From Promethearchaeota archaeon (GTDB taxonomy: Archaea; Asgardarchaeota; Lokiarchaeia; Sigynarchaeales; SOKP01), in assembly GCA_016839635.1 (NCBI GenBank), contig JAEOTV010000121.1, forward strand, positions 1 to 31,488: a stretch of DNA of 31,488 bases. The letters are read 5' to 3'. Below, one piece after another: positions 1-8,884 of the stretch. A program made the translations under genes and the position numbers. Within the stretch, counting starts at the first letter, position 1; the number at the start of each line of letters is the position of its first letter. Under the pieces are notes generated by a model that saw only the letters and a list, made by a program, of their open reading frames with translations, was not told where the DNA came from and did no database searches.

Positions 1-267
1 ATGAGGTTGTGCATTTAATTTACTTGGTCTTCCAAAAGTTGACCAACGCAATTGCCCAATACCAATATTTCCTTTCATATTATCTAACTTTAGAGCTTCA
101 ACTACACTCTCTACAGTGCCCATATCTTTTCTAAGATCGATTTCGCCATCTAGATATGTAGCTAAACCAAGACTATCATAGCCTCTGTATTGTAATCTTC
201 TTGCTATTATCAATAATTTCTTGGCTATATCTCCCTTTTTTGCAACAACCCCAAAGATACCACACAT
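1..267 (-). CDS. glmS: Glucosamine-6-phosphate synthase-like, N-terminal part (cut by window edge)
   Basis: The first 89 codons are visible; the rest lies beyond the window start. The translation begins MCGIFGVVAKKG, giving the N-terminal Cys2 nucleophile of class II glutamine amidotransferases. It continues with YRGYDSLGLA and an RWSTFGRPS..NAQPH segment. YRGYDS-GLA and RW-T-G-P are typical of GlmS, which makes glucosamine-6-phosphate from fructose-6-phosphate and glutamine. The usual HTRW reads QLRW here, and NAHPH reads NAQPH, which is closer to PurF, so the exact family member is not fixed. The sugar isomerase domains cannot be checked. The gene is divergent from mptG with a 125 bp spacer. 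Confidence 0.82.
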   Translation of the reverse strand, partial: MCGIFGVVAKKGDIAKKLLIIARRLQYRGYDSLGLATYLDGEIDLRKDMGTVESVVEALKLDNMKGNIGIGQLRWSTFGRPSKLNAQPH

Positions 268-320
268 AGTTATTACATCAACATTAAATCTTCTATTATT
301 CTAAAAACTATGAATAAAAG

Positions 321-328
321 TATATAAT
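321..328 (+). promoter_or_regulatory. Possible TATA box in the glmS/mptG divergent spacer
   Basis: A TATATAAT element preceded by an A/G-rich stretch lies about 65 bases upstream of the mptG ATG. In DNA this AT-rich such matches occur by chance and the element could serve either strand, so this is tentative. Confidence 0.25.
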
Positions 329-392
329 AGATTTAAATTATTTTGAAAATTCTTATTTATAGTTTAGATTTTCCTATCTAAAAAAGAAAAAT

Positions 393-1403
393 ATGACCTC
401 ATTAAGAATAACAACCCCTTGTCGCATACACCTTTCTTTAATAGACGAGAATGGATACACCGGTAGAGTGGATGGCGGTATCGGCCTTATGTTAGACCGT
501 CCTAATGTAGTTTTTGAAGCTTCTAACAGTGCTAAAGAATTTAAAATTGAAGCTCATAAGTATTATCGAGAATCAATTGAAGTCATCAATGTAATTGCTT
601 CTAAGGTATTTAAACAATATAATATTAGTAATAAAAATTTTCATTTTAATCTCAAAAGGTACTTTCCCTCACACGTAGGGTTGGGCTCAAAAACTCAATT
701 ATCTTTAGCTATAGCCACCGCGATTACGAAACTGAAAAGCATAACTCATTTAACTCATAGGGATTTAACAAAATTAGTAGAAAGGGGTGGTACTTCTGGA
801 ATTGGATGGAGAGGCTATAATACAGGTGGATTTATTTTAGACGGTGGACACGATTTTGGACGAGGAAAAGAGAAAGAAACTTTTTTGCCTTCCTCTGCTT
901 CAATTTCAGCAGATCCTGCCTTAACCATATTAAGACATAATATACCAGAACATTGGAGATTTGTACTTGTTATCCCTAATGTAAAAAAGGGTGCTTTTGG
1001 AGATGAAGAAATCAGTGTCTTTCAAGATTATGCCCCTATTCCCAGAAATGAAGTAAATGAAGTATCACATCAAGTAATAATGAAAATTTTACCTGGTATC
1101 ATAAACGGTGATTTACAATGCTTTGGAGAAGGATTAAGAAGAATTCAGAGCATAGGCTTTAAGAAAATCGAAATAAATTTACAACATGATAAAGTTAAAG
1201 AATTAATTCAATTTTTTAAAGACTATGGATTAAAAGCATATGGTATGTCATCTTTTGGACCAAGTGTAGTTGGTATTGTGGAATCAGATTTAGAAGCTGA
1301 AATATTATTAAGAGAAATTCAGAAAAATCAAAAGAATGGGGGAGGACATATCTATATTTGTAAACCTAACAATACTGGAGCTAAAATCGAGTTTATAGAT
1401 TGA
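393..1403 (+). CDS. mptG: Beta-ribofuranosylaminobenzene 5'-phosphate synthase (tetrahydromethanopterin biosynthesis)
   Basis: Cytoplasmic enzyme of the GHMP-kinase-like superfamily. It condenses a 4-aminobenzoate-type precursor with PRPP, releasing CO2 and pyrophosphate, to form the arylamine riboside of tetrahydromethanopterin. The 336 aa match the usual family length. The N-terminal TTPCRIHLSLID segment, the GLGSKTQLSLA loop (about residues 96-107) and the glycine-rich block around 133-153 (GTSGIGWRG, then GGFILDGGHD) are characteristic of this family and not of ordinary GHMP kinases. The start is ATG. Six bases separate it from mptD downstream, so the two are probably co-transcribed. Family assignment is by remembered motif pattern only. 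Confidence 0.88.
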   Translation: MTSLRITTPCRIHLSLIDENGYTGRVDGGIGLMLDRPNVVFEASNSAKEFKIEAHKYYRESIEVINVIASKVFKQYNISNKNFHFNLKRYFPSHVGLGSKTQLSLAIATAITKLKSITHLTHRDLTKLVERGGTSGIGWRGYNTGGFILDGGHDFGRGKEKETFLPSSASISADPALTILRHNIPEHWRFVLVIPNVKKGAFGDEEISVFQDYAPIPRNEVNEVSHQVIMKILPGIINGDLQCFGEGLRRIQSIGFKKIEINLQHDKVKELIQFFKDYGLKAYGMSSFGPSVVGIVESDLEAEILLREIQKNQKNGGGHIYICKPNNTGAKIEFID

Positions 1404-1409
1404 ATTAAT

Positions 1410-1802
1410 ATGCCTGAATCTAATGATAAAATTTATTTCTCCTCTGATCTAAGCAAGAGAGAGAGAGCCTGCTTTGAGACAGGTATTAAACTCGGAGCTT
1501 TATACCATATTCTTAGCGGAATCCCTATTAGAGATGATGAAAACATTATTAATTCAATAGAAAAAGGTATTGAATCAGCAATTTCTTGCCAACCATTTGT
1601 AAAATCTGTGAAGATACATTTTGATCGCGATAAAATTTCTGGGTCTAAAGAAGCTGTATACGATTATGATGAGATAAATGGCAAAATGATCCAAGCAGAA
1701 CTAAATATTGAATATGAGTCAATTCATGTAGTAGCAAAAGTACAATGGGTAGATCAATTAAAATATCCCCTTATGTTTATTGAAAAGATTCATGAAAAAT
1801 GA
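1410..1802 (+). CDS. mptD: Archaeal dihydroneopterin aldolase MptD
   Basis: Small archaeal-type dihydroneopterin aldolase (DUF372 family, unrelated to bacterial FolB). It cleaves 7,8-dihydroneopterin to 6-hydroxymethyl-7,8-dihydropterin and glycolaldehyde in tetrahydromethanopterin biosynthesis. The recognisable signature is RERACFETGIKLGALYHILSG near residues 17-37, followed by a PI-acid segment and an SCQPFVKSVKI strand. The 130 aa are typical. It lies six bases after mptG, which supports a pterin-cofactor operon. Its last 13 bases overlap the end of the convergent DUF447 gene. The 7,8-dihydro-D-neopterin 2',3'-cyclic phosphate phosphodiesterase that usually acts before it is not in the window. 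Confidence 0.85.
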   Translation: MPESNDKIYFSSDLSKRERACFETGIKLGALYHILSGIPIRDDENIINSIEKGIESAISCQPFVKSVKIHFDRDKISGSKEAVYDYDEINGKMIQAELNIEYESIHVVAKVQWVDQLKYPLMFIEKIHEK

Positions 1803-2488
1803 CCTACATATTGGTTAACTAATTCAATAGCTTTTAGCGCATTTTTATTTCTTCCAATTCTTTCAATATTTTTACTATAATCTGATATTTTTTCACAGAT
1901 TTTAGAAATTAGATTCATATTTTTATTTTCATCTGCAACTTTTAAACGTGTTGCCAAGATAATAGATTCTAAAGCTAGATTTTCAGCACGATTAAATAAT
2001 TTATGAGATTCCTTAAGTTTTTCAGCAAAAACAACTTCTAAACTAAATACAGGGATAATAAATTTCCCTAAATCATCTCCTTTGGATTTTTGACATTCTT
2101 TCAATACTTTCCCTATCAGAATTCCCCATGCTTTTTTTATAAAAGGGACATCCATCGAAAGGGATTCCAAATGCTTAAAATCGTAATAAATAGATGGAAA
2201 TTCATTTAATCCTATTGGAGAATCCTTTTCTTTCAAGGTAGCTAATGCATATAAAAAAATATCATCCACAAAATTGATAACTATGATACTATTTTGTTTC
2301 AAATTTTTATAAGTAGTTGTACTATAGAAAGGTGACATCTGAATTTGCTTGCCTTCAATTACTCTAATACCCATACAAGAAGTATTCGGTTTAATTATTA
2401 ATCCATCGGCAGAGATGGAATAAGATGTAGCAATAATTTCATATAAATTATTTTTCTTCAAGCCGAAATTTTTTAGATTAAAAGTCAT
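1790..2488 (-). CDS. DUF447-family predicted flavoprotein
   Basis: Resembles the archaeal DUF447 family, a split-barrel FMN-binding-like fold that often sits near tetrahydromethanopterin genes; its biochemical role is not established. Visible family features are YEIIATS near the start, a CMGIRVIEG strand, SPFYSTTTYKNL, and INFVDDIFLYALATL. The C-terminal half is helical (LAL-E--I-ATRL). The start is uncertain. An in-frame TTG at 2539 would add 17 lysine-rich residues and overlap the upstream gene by 11 bases. I prefer the ATG at 2488, whose product begins MTFNLKNFGL as expected for the family. It is the last gene of the minus-strand block and converges on mptD with overlapping 3' ends. Confidence 0.72.
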   Translation of the reverse strand: MTFNLKNFGLKKNNLYEIIATSYSISADGLIIKPNTSCMGIRVIEGKQIQMSPFYSTTTYKNLKQNSIIVINFVDDIFLYALATLKEKDSPIGLNEFPSIYYDFKHLESLSMDVPFIKKAWGILIGKVLKECQKSKGDDLGKFIIPVFSLEVVFAEKLKESHKLFNRAENLALESIILATRLKVADENKNMNLISKICEKISDYSKNIERIGRNKNALKAIELVNQYVGHFS

Positions 2489-2528
2489 TAGAAAGGATAA
2501 AATCCTACTTTTTTTATTTTTCACTTGT

Positions 2529-3413
2529 TTATAATTCAAATTTTGTTACTTTGGGCAATGTTTCAATTTCGGGGTAAATTTTACCTACGACCAATGGAGA
2601 ACTATTATAGATCTCCTCAATTTCAATAACTCCAAATTTTATTCCTCTATATTTTTGAAAACCTGTAAAGGTACCTTTTACTATTTGACTTGCAAAATCG
2701 AAATTCATTCCAAAAACGGCAACTTTAGAATCAGTTGGAATATTGTATAAATCCTTTTTTAGCACTGAAGGAGGGAATACTAATCTATTATGATCAGCTG
2801 CTTGAAGTTGTATGCAAGGAATTATGATTGGATAACCATCTGAAGGATTAACATATCCAATTGCACGTATACCAATAGTAGTAGTAAATAAATCATATCC
2901 AATCACATTTAGCCGCTTTTCATTAAGTTTGGTTTTTGCTCCTCCTTTTCCTATTATATTTTTTATAATGCCTTTTACAATTCCGAATAAAGGCAAATCT
3001 CTAATAGGAGTAGAAGCTACAACTTTATTGTAATATGCAGTATGAACCCTATAATAAGTAAAATATCGAAATAAATCAGAATTGTTGAAGAACTCTAATT
3101 CTTCTCCTTCCGTGGCAGTATGAGTGAAATCTGCTTTTAATTGAAGAAATTTGAAGGGCATATCTGCGGTCATATATAATATACCTTGTTTAGGGTTTTT
3201 TTTAACATTTTTTTTGCTAGTTCCCTCTGTAAAAGCACCCCACACAACTTTTTCTTTATTTAATATCCGATTCATAGCAATGAAAGTAATGTGAGGCCAA
3301 CCTCGGTCATCTATAGTCCCTAATAATTTTAACATCATCCCAGGTTGAGTAAATTCAATTGCTTTTTCTGAAGCCTCAGACGACCAACCATAAACTTCAT
3401 TTTTCTTTCCCAT
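2529..3413 (-). CDS. Pyridoxamine 5'-phosphate oxidase-like flavin-binding protein
   Basis: Predicted PNPOx-like split-barrel flavoprotein of 294 aa. The N-terminal half carries the typical pattern: LLGTIDDRGWPHITFIAMN, then an isolated strand with VVWGAFTEGTSKKNVKKNP (the phosphate-contacting region in this fold), then GILYMTADMPFKFLQLKADF. The second half appears to hold another, more degenerate barrel (around IGIRAIGYVNPSDGYPIIIP), so this may be a tandem or elongated member. No specific substrate can be assigned. It lies 45 bases after the glycyl radical activase and next to DUF447, so two flavin-type proteins follow the glycyl radical pair. A link to that pathway is only an inference. 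Confidence 0.65.
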   Translation of the reverse strand: MGKKNEVYGWSSEASEKAIEFTQPGMMLKLLGTIDDRGWPHITFIAMNRILNKEKVVWGAFTEGTSKKNVKKNPKQGILYMTADMPFKFLQLKADFTHTATEGEELEFFNNSDLFRYFTYYRVHTAYYNKVVASTPIRDLPLFGIVKGIIKNIIGKGGAKTKLNEKRLNVIGYDLFTTTIGIRAIGYVNPSDGYPIIIPCIQLQAADHNRLVFPPSVLKKDLYNIPTDSKVAVFGMNFDFASQIVKGTFTGFQKYRGIKFGVIEIEEIYNSSPLVVGKIYPEIETLPKVTKFEL

Positions 3414-3458
3414 AATTGAACATCTATTTCTTTTTTTTTAAAAGTACATTATTAATTT

Positions 3459-4457
3459 TTAACATGTAGATATTTTTGAATCTTCATTATTTTCTTCATT
3501 ATTAGTATTTACTTTTTTTGCCAAACCAGACCACTTTACGTTTTTAACACCAGTAGATTTTGCTATTTGCAGAAAATGTGCCATTTCTTCTTCAGATAAC
3601 AACGAGTAATTTTTAAGTGGCCAATCCATATTTAATCTTTCATATTTAGTAGTACATAAGTTATTAAAAGCTAATAAATCCCAACGTTCAGGAATGTTTT
3701 TCAAATTATTTACTATAAATTCACCGATACCTTTGATATTAGCATCTGTTCCAGTGAAATTTGGGATAGTAGGAGTTCTAATCCACATTTTTTTGTCGTT
3801 TTGTTCAATATACTTAGAAAACCAAATAGAATTTTCTAAAATTAAATCATTTGCGACTCCAGTAAACTCCTTATGTTTTTTATTGTTGATTTCTTTAATA
3901 TCAAGAAGTAATAAATCCACATATGGCAATAATTTCTCATAAATTTTTCTTGATGAATACCCACAAGTATCTAATGCGGTTGAAATGCTATTTTCTTTAC
4001 ATTTTTTAAGAAATGATAAAATAAATTCATATTGTACAGTTGGTTCTCCCCCGGAAACAGTAATACCCCCCTTAGATTCAGTATAATATATTTTATCCTT
4101 ATTCACTTCATAAAATAAATCTTCCAATTCCCACCATTCTCCAAACATATGTAAAGCGGTACTAGGACATTCTTCCACGCATTTTCCACAACTATTGCAT
4201 ATTTTTCTATCAATATGTATTCCTACTTCATTAGATGATAATGCGTGTAAATCACAAACTTTTATACAAGATCTACATCCTATACACTTATGTTTGATCC
4301 ATTCCAATTGAGGTTCTTTCAATATTGACTCTGGATTATGGCACCATACACATCTTAATGGACACTGCTTGAAAAATACAGTTGTTCTAATACCTGGACC
4401 ATCTTCTGTTGACATCTTTTGAATTTCAAAAATAAAACCATTTACTGAATCGATCAT
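3459..4457 (-). CDS. Glycyl-radical-enzyme activating enzyme (radical SAM, extra 2x[4Fe-4S])
   Basis: Radical SAM activase that puts the glycyl radical on the partner encoded just upstream. The SAM-cluster motif Cys32-x3-Cys36-x2-Cys39 lies in FFKQCPLRCVWCHNPES. A ferredoxin-like insert with two four-cysteine clusters follows: Cys58, 61, 64, 68 and Cys87, 90, 93, 97. The SAM-binding GGITVSGGEPT segment is at about 130-140. This architecture is typical of activases for choline lyase-, glycerol dehydratase-, arylacetate decarboxylase- and benzylsuccinate synthase-type enzymes, and not of pyruvate formate-lyase activase, which lacks the insert. The 332 aa are a normal length. It lies 46 bases after the glycyl radical gene, so co-transcription is likely. 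A GGTGA ribosome binding site precedes the ATG. Confidence 0.93.
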   Translation of the reverse strand: MIDSVNGFIFEIQKMSTEDGPGIRTTVFFKQCPLRCVWCHNPESILKEPQLEWIKHKCIGCRSCIKVCDLHALSSNEVGIHIDRKICNSCGKCVEECPSTALHMFGEWWELEDLFYEVNKDKIYYTESKGGITVSGGEPTVQYEFILSFLKKCKENSISTALDTCGYSSRKIYEKLLPYVDLLLLDIKEINNKKHKEFTGVANDLILENSIWFSKYIEQNDKKMWIRTPTIPNFTGTDANIKGIGEFIVNNLKNIPERWDLLAFNNLCTTKYERLNMDWPLKNYSLLSEEEMAHFLQIAKSTGVKNVKWSGLAKKVNTNNEENNEDSKISTC

Positions 4458-4503
4458 TAAACTGAGTCACCATATAAAAGAAATTTAAAAAAGAAAATAA
4501 AAT

Positions 4504-7011
4504 TTACATTTTATGAGATTCTCTGGCTATAATTTCATCTTGAAGCTCTTTTCCTATAGCATTAAAATATGCATTATAACCAGTTACTCTAACTAATAAA
4601 TTTGGATAATTTTCCGGATGTTTTTGAGCGTCTCTAAGTAGATCTACATCTAACATGTTTACTTGTAAACAAGTTCCACCATTTTCAATATAACCTTTTA
4701 AATATGATTTAAATTTTTCTTTATTTTCTGGATCTCTAAGAATACTTGGATTAAATGTTATTGTATGACTCGCTCCATTAGGAAGATAATTTATATATTC
4801 TCCTTTAGAAGTTTTTCCTCCAATTGCAATTCCAACTGAATTGGTAACAGCCGTAGGTCCCTTTTTATCTACTCCATTACTAGGACAAATTGCATTTGAT
4901 AAAAATGTTCCTGATTTTCTGCCATCTGGAGTCGCAACTGTAAGACTCGCATCTGTTCCAGCCCAATAATTCCAAGATAACATACCTGGCCGAAATTGAA
5001 AATTAGTAGGTGTCTTGAATTTCCAAGTTTCTTCAGACCAGACTTCCATTACTTTCCTAGCCATTTCATCAGCATCATCTTCATCATTTCCATATTTTGG
5101 GGCCTTATTTATTAAGAATGATTGCATAACAGGATATTCATCTCCTTCAAAATTATATAGAAGGGCATCTTTTATTTGTGAAATACTATATTTCTTCTCT
5201 TCATAAACTAGTTTTTTAATTGCTAATAGTGAATCTACAGTTGTTGCAAATCCAACACCTTCAATTGTAATAAAACGTAGTTCAGGACCTCCATTTCTTA
5301 CATCCAAACCTTTTTCAATGCAACCTCGAACTAATGTCGATACATATGGAGTTGGAATGTATTTTGCACGAATATCTTCAGACATATTATAAACATCTAC
5401 CGTATATTTTATAATATATTTAATTTGCACTTTCCAAGCACTCCAGAATTCTTCCCAGGTTGTAAATTTTTCAGGATATCCTGATTTTGGTCCTATTTGT
5501 TCTCCTTTCTTTGTCCAAGGTTTCTTAAAATTTCCGGGCATGCTTTTCCCATTCCATAAGGTTAGTTCAATGCTCTTGGCTAAGTTTGGATTACAATTAA
5601 CTGTACCTGAACGATCATTTCCCTGCATAGTGTTTTCTAAGCACCCAACACATGCATAATTCCAAGCATCTTCTTTTGAAATACCTTCTCTAAGTAATCC
5701 TGCAATAGCTCTTTCATCAAAATTTATTAAAAATGGAGCACCTTGAGAGTTTGATATCATTTCAACTATTTTGTTTAATAGTTTATCAGGAGAATTTCTA
5801 TGTAAACGAACATTTGGTTTAGGTTCTAAAATTGGAGACCATTCATCAATAACTTCTAAAATTGTATAAGTCAACTCATTTGTAAGATCTTCTCCATTAG
5901 GACCACAACCAGATAAAGTCATTAACTGACCAAAGCCAGACGTAATCCCTTGCCTTCCAACCATTATTTGGGCATCATAAATAGTATTACAATGAAACCA
6001 AAAGCAACCTAAAATATCTTTCGCAAAATCCTTTGTGATAGACTTCTCCTCAATAACATCTTTTTGATATAAAGACCATAAATATTGATCTGTTCTACCA
6101 AAAGACATTCCTGCACCGGGATAAGATTCTTCTGAAATAGTTAACATGTGAGTTAACCAAAGTGATTGGACACCTTGCCAAAAAGTTTCAGCTGGTTCCC
6201 AAGGAACCCGTTCCAAACTTTCGGCCATTTGTTTAAGTTCCTTAACTCTTTCCGGTGATGAAGTTTCACTTATCAAGCGTTTGCATTCTTCAGCATACTT
6301 TTTTGCTAATTTTTTAGGGATTTTTGCTGCTCTAATCATTGCCCTAAGTTCTTGACCTATTGAGCTTTTCCTTTCTTTTTGGTTTAATTGTTCAAATCTT
6401 TCTTTTGCTTTTTCATAGACAAATTTAAATCCTTTCTTAATAATCGTCTCATAATCAGGAATTAGATGACCAGCAGTAGCACCTAAATTCCCAAAACCTG
6501 AGTTATGGAATTTAAAAACTGCTCTTCGAATCTTTAAATTTTCCTTCCAAAATTTTTTAGCTTCTTTTTCTGTAAAGCATTTACTAAATTGGGTTTGAAA
6601 TCTTCCACCTGCTATTAAATCCTTTTCGGAAATAATCTCTTGTGGAATATATTCCAATACAGCATTTTTAAAAAAGATAATTCTACGTTCTGGAAGGGAT
6701 AATTCCCAAAAATCTTCAGGTAATTTGATAATTGGAGCCATAGATCTCATTGAACTTTCTAATATTCCTTTACCTTTATTTCCTAAATATAAGTAAGATT
6801 CAGGAACAATATACATATTACCTTCTTCAAAAATCAGATCCCAATCCGTCCCGGTGGTAAAAGGCATATACTGATTATTCCATTCTCTTTTTACTCCTTT
6901 AAAATAATATTCTCTAAGCCAGTGTGAACGAGGAGAAAGATCATGAGGTTTGGCAATGGGAAACTTCGGTTCTCTTTTATGACCAGTAAGGTCTCCATTA
7001 ATTTTGCTCAT
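4504..7011 (-). CDS. Glycyl radical enzyme (pyruvate formate-lyase-like), substrate unknown
   Basis: Catalytic glycyl radical enzyme of 835 aa. The PFL-like barrel spans roughly residues 30-680. The thiyl cysteine is Cys457 in NYACVGCLENTMQGN, and the glycyl radical site is Gly811 in LLVRVTGYNAYF near the C-terminus. Cys-x-Glu (Cys457, Glu459) is the pattern of eliminating or decarboxylating members such as choline lyase, glycerol dehydratase and 4-hydroxyphenylacetate decarboxylase. Pyruvate formate-lyase has adjacent cysteines instead, and benzylsuccinate synthases, as I recall, lack the Glu. The N-terminal region (REYYFKG, PFTTGTDWD, LIAGGRFQTQ) is well formed and the gene is intact. The activase follows by 46 bases and a sulfatase lies upstream, suggesting anaerobic catabolism of an organic, perhaps sulfated, compound. 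The enzyme is oxygen-labile, so an anoxic habitat is implied. Confidence 0.93.
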   Translation of the reverse strand: MSKINGDLTGHKREPKFPIAKPHDLSPRSHWLREYYFKGVKREWNNQYMPFTTGTDWDLIFEEGNMYIVPESYLYLGNKGKGILESSMRSMAPIIKLPEDFWELSLPERRIIFFKNAVLEYIPQEIISEKDLIAGGRFQTQFSKCFTEKEAKKFWKENLKIRRAVFKFHNSGFGNLGATAGHLIPDYETIIKKGFKFVYEKAKERFEQLNQKERKSSIGQELRAMIRAAKIPKKLAKKYAEECKRLISETSSPERVKELKQMAESLERVPWEPAETFWQGVQSLWLTHMLTISEESYPGAGMSFGRTDQYLWSLYQKDVIEEKSITKDFAKDILGCFWFHCNTIYDAQIMVGRQGITSGFGQLMTLSGCGPNGEDLTNELTYTILEVIDEWSPILEPKPNVRLHRNSPDKLLNKIVEMISNSQGAPFLINFDERAIAGLLREGISKEDAWNYACVGCLENTMQGNDRSGTVNCNPNLAKSIELTLWNGKSMPGNFKKPWTKKGEQIGPKSGYPEKFTTWEEFWSAWKVQIKYIIKYTVDVYNMSEDIRAKYIPTPYVSTLVRGCIEKGLDVRNGGPELRFITIEGVGFATTVDSLLAIKKLVYEEKKYSISQIKDALLYNFEGDEYPVMQSFLINKAPKYGNDEDDADEMARKVMEVWSEETWKFKTPTNFQFRPGMLSWNYWAGTDASLTVATPDGRKSGTFLSNAICPSNGVDKKGPTAVTNSVGIAIGGKTSKGEYINYLPNGASHTITFNPSILRDPENKEKFKSYLKGYIENGGTCLQVNMLDVDLLRDAQKHPENYPNLLVRVTGYNAYFNAIGKELQDEIIARESHKM

Positions 7012-7195
7012 TCTTTTAAACCTTATAAATTTAATAATATTAGATCTCTTATTAATTCAAGAGCTCTTTTTCTAAATTAATTTAAGACAAATAAAGCTTT
7101 ATAATTTCAAATTATTTTTAATAAGAAATTTTATGAAAATTAAAATAAAATTTAATAAAAAAAAGAAAAGAATAGATATTAGATTTTTTGCTTTC

Positions 7196-8704
7196 CTACT
7201 TCTTTATTTTTTTACCTTTTATCATACTTTTTCTTACATTATCCCCCGTTTTTAGACGCCAATTCTTTAAACGCCCTTTCATATCGTTAAGTACATCTTT
7301 ATATTCTTTATTATTAATCAGATTCTTTAACTCGAATGGATCTTCTTTCAAATCATAAAGTTCATCCATATCATTATCATTCCAAATATATTTATATCTG
7401 TCTGTCACAACCAAACGTCCTACATGATTAGACCAATGGCCATGCGTTTCACACATTAAATCATTACGCCATAAAACATTTTTTTCAGTAAATAATGGTA
7501 ATATACTTTCACCATCAAATCTCTCACCAAGATCTATTCCAGCTACATCTAGAAATGTGGGCGCTAAATCAAGATTACTTACTAGTTTATTACATTTTTC
7601 GCCATTAGGAATATTATCAGGATAACTAATTACCATCGGAATACTTACCATCTCTTGGGGCATAAAACTGCCTTTATCAAAATGACCACCATGACATCCA
7701 ACTGCATCACCATGATCACTCATCCAAATAATGATTGTGTTGTCAGTTAAGCCCAACTCTTCTAATGTATTTAATACCATTCCACCCGCTTCGTCAATTA
7801 AAGTTTGTTGAGCATAATTTTGTACTAAAACTCTTTGCCAATCTGTCCAATGTAATGGATTTGGATATATTAGTTTCCCATTTTCACTTATGGGATGATG
7901 ATGGCTTAACTTATATATTTCTGGCTTATCTTGTAAGTCATCCTGAAAACTGGGAAGTTCAGGAATATCTTTTGGATCATATAAATCTAAAAATTCTTGA
8001 GTTGCAAAATATGGGAAATGAGGTCCCCAAAAATCCAAGCGTAAATGAAATGGTTTTGATTTATTACTTTTTGCAATTTCTCTTAGTCGTTCACAAGCTA
8101 GTGAAGCTAGAAAATAAGCTTCATGAGATTCTTTAGGTGTAGTCATTATTCCTGTAGTTTCTTGAGATAATATAGGAAAGTTAGGAGTGTGAAGTTCACC
8201 TTCTTGTATTCCAAGAGCTTTTGTATAAGGATGTTCAGGGCCTAAAAAATTCTTTTGAATTTTTACTTGAATGAAAGGAAGATTATGCTTTTTTAAATAT
8301 TCTTTATATTCGTGCGAAGTATATGGATTTCCATATCTAGAACCACTACTATATCCTTCGCATTGAAAATCAAGGGCACTACCCCTTCCTGCATGCCATT
8401 TCCCGTAATAATAATTTTTATATCCTGCGTTCGCAAGAACACTCAAATAAACTTCTTTATCATATTTATGATTTGTCTCATTATGAATTTCACCATGATT
8501 ATGAGGAAACAGACCTGTAAGCATGGTTCTTCTTGCTGGACCACATAATGGACAGGCAGTGTATGCTTGGGTAAATTCTATACCTTTATTAGTAAGTTTT
8601 TCGAAATTTGGCTTATGAATTTTAGAGCCTCCAACCATCTTACCATGCCCATAAAAAGCTTGGTGATCGTTCAGAATGCAGATAATGTTTGGTTTTTGGT
8701 TCAT
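7196..8704 (-). CDS. Cysteine-type sulfatase
   Basis: Alkaline-phosphatase-superfamily sulfatase of 502 aa that hydrolyses a sulfate ester. The C-x-P-x-R signature is Cys54-Gly-Pro-Ala-Arg58, where Cys54 should be oxidised to formylglycine. The second signature, GYKNYYYGKWH (residues 94-104), carries Lys102 and His104. The metal ligand region SDHGDAVGCHGGH contains Asp330 and His331, and another Asp (Asp13) is in the first strand. No signal peptide is visible, so it appears cytoplasmic and would act on imported substrate. Neither a formylglycine-generating enzyme nor an anaerobic sulfatase maturase is in the window; the radical SAM protein downstream is a glycyl radical activase. It is co-directional with the glycyl radical gene but 184 bases upstream, so a shared transcript is possible but unproven. 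Confidence 0.9.
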   Translation of the reverse strand: MNQKPNIICILNDHQAFYGHGKMVGGSKIHKPNFEKLTNKGIEFTQAYTACPLCGPARRTMLTGLFPHNHGEIHNETNHKYDKEVYLSVLANAGYKNYYYGKWHAGRGSALDFQCEGYSSGSRYGNPYTSHEYKEYLKKHNLPFIQVKIQKNFLGPEHPYTKALGIQEGELHTPNFPILSQETTGIMTTPKESHEAYFLASLACERLREIAKSNKSKPFHLRLDFWGPHFPYFATQEFLDLYDPKDIPELPSFQDDLQDKPEIYKLSHHHPISENGKLIYPNPLHWTDWQRVLVQNYAQQTLIDEAGGMVLNTLEELGLTDNTIIIWMSDHGDAVGCHGGHFDKGSFMPQEMVSIPMVISYPDNIPNGEKCNKLVSNLDLAPTFLDVAGIDLGERFDGESILPLFTEKNVLWRNDLMCETHGHWSNHVGRLVVTDRYKYIWNDNDMDELYDLKEDPFELKNLINNKEYKDVLNDMKGRLKNWRLKTGDNVRKSMIKGKKIKK

Positions 8705-8884
8705 AGCAAAAATCTCTAAACTAAATTAATTTAGTAAAAATTGAATTTGTATTAAGTTTTTCAATTTTTATTTCTTACCCACTTGATAAAAAACGAGACA
8801 TGTTTAATTCTGAAAGAGTTTTGGTAATCATTTTCTCTACCTTTTAAAAAAAAATATAATTTAGAAATAAAAAATCTTGCTTTA

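Noticed and set aside
7030..7060. Inverted repeat CTCTT/AAGAG upstream of the glycyl radical gene
   Set aside because: Only five base pairs with a loose loop in AT-rich DNA; could be chance.
8312..8548. Open frame opposite the sulfatase gene
   Set aside because: Lies entirely antisense to conserved sulfatase coding sequence, low-complexity composition, no ribosome binding site or family resemblance. The same applies to the other open frames antisense to real genes.
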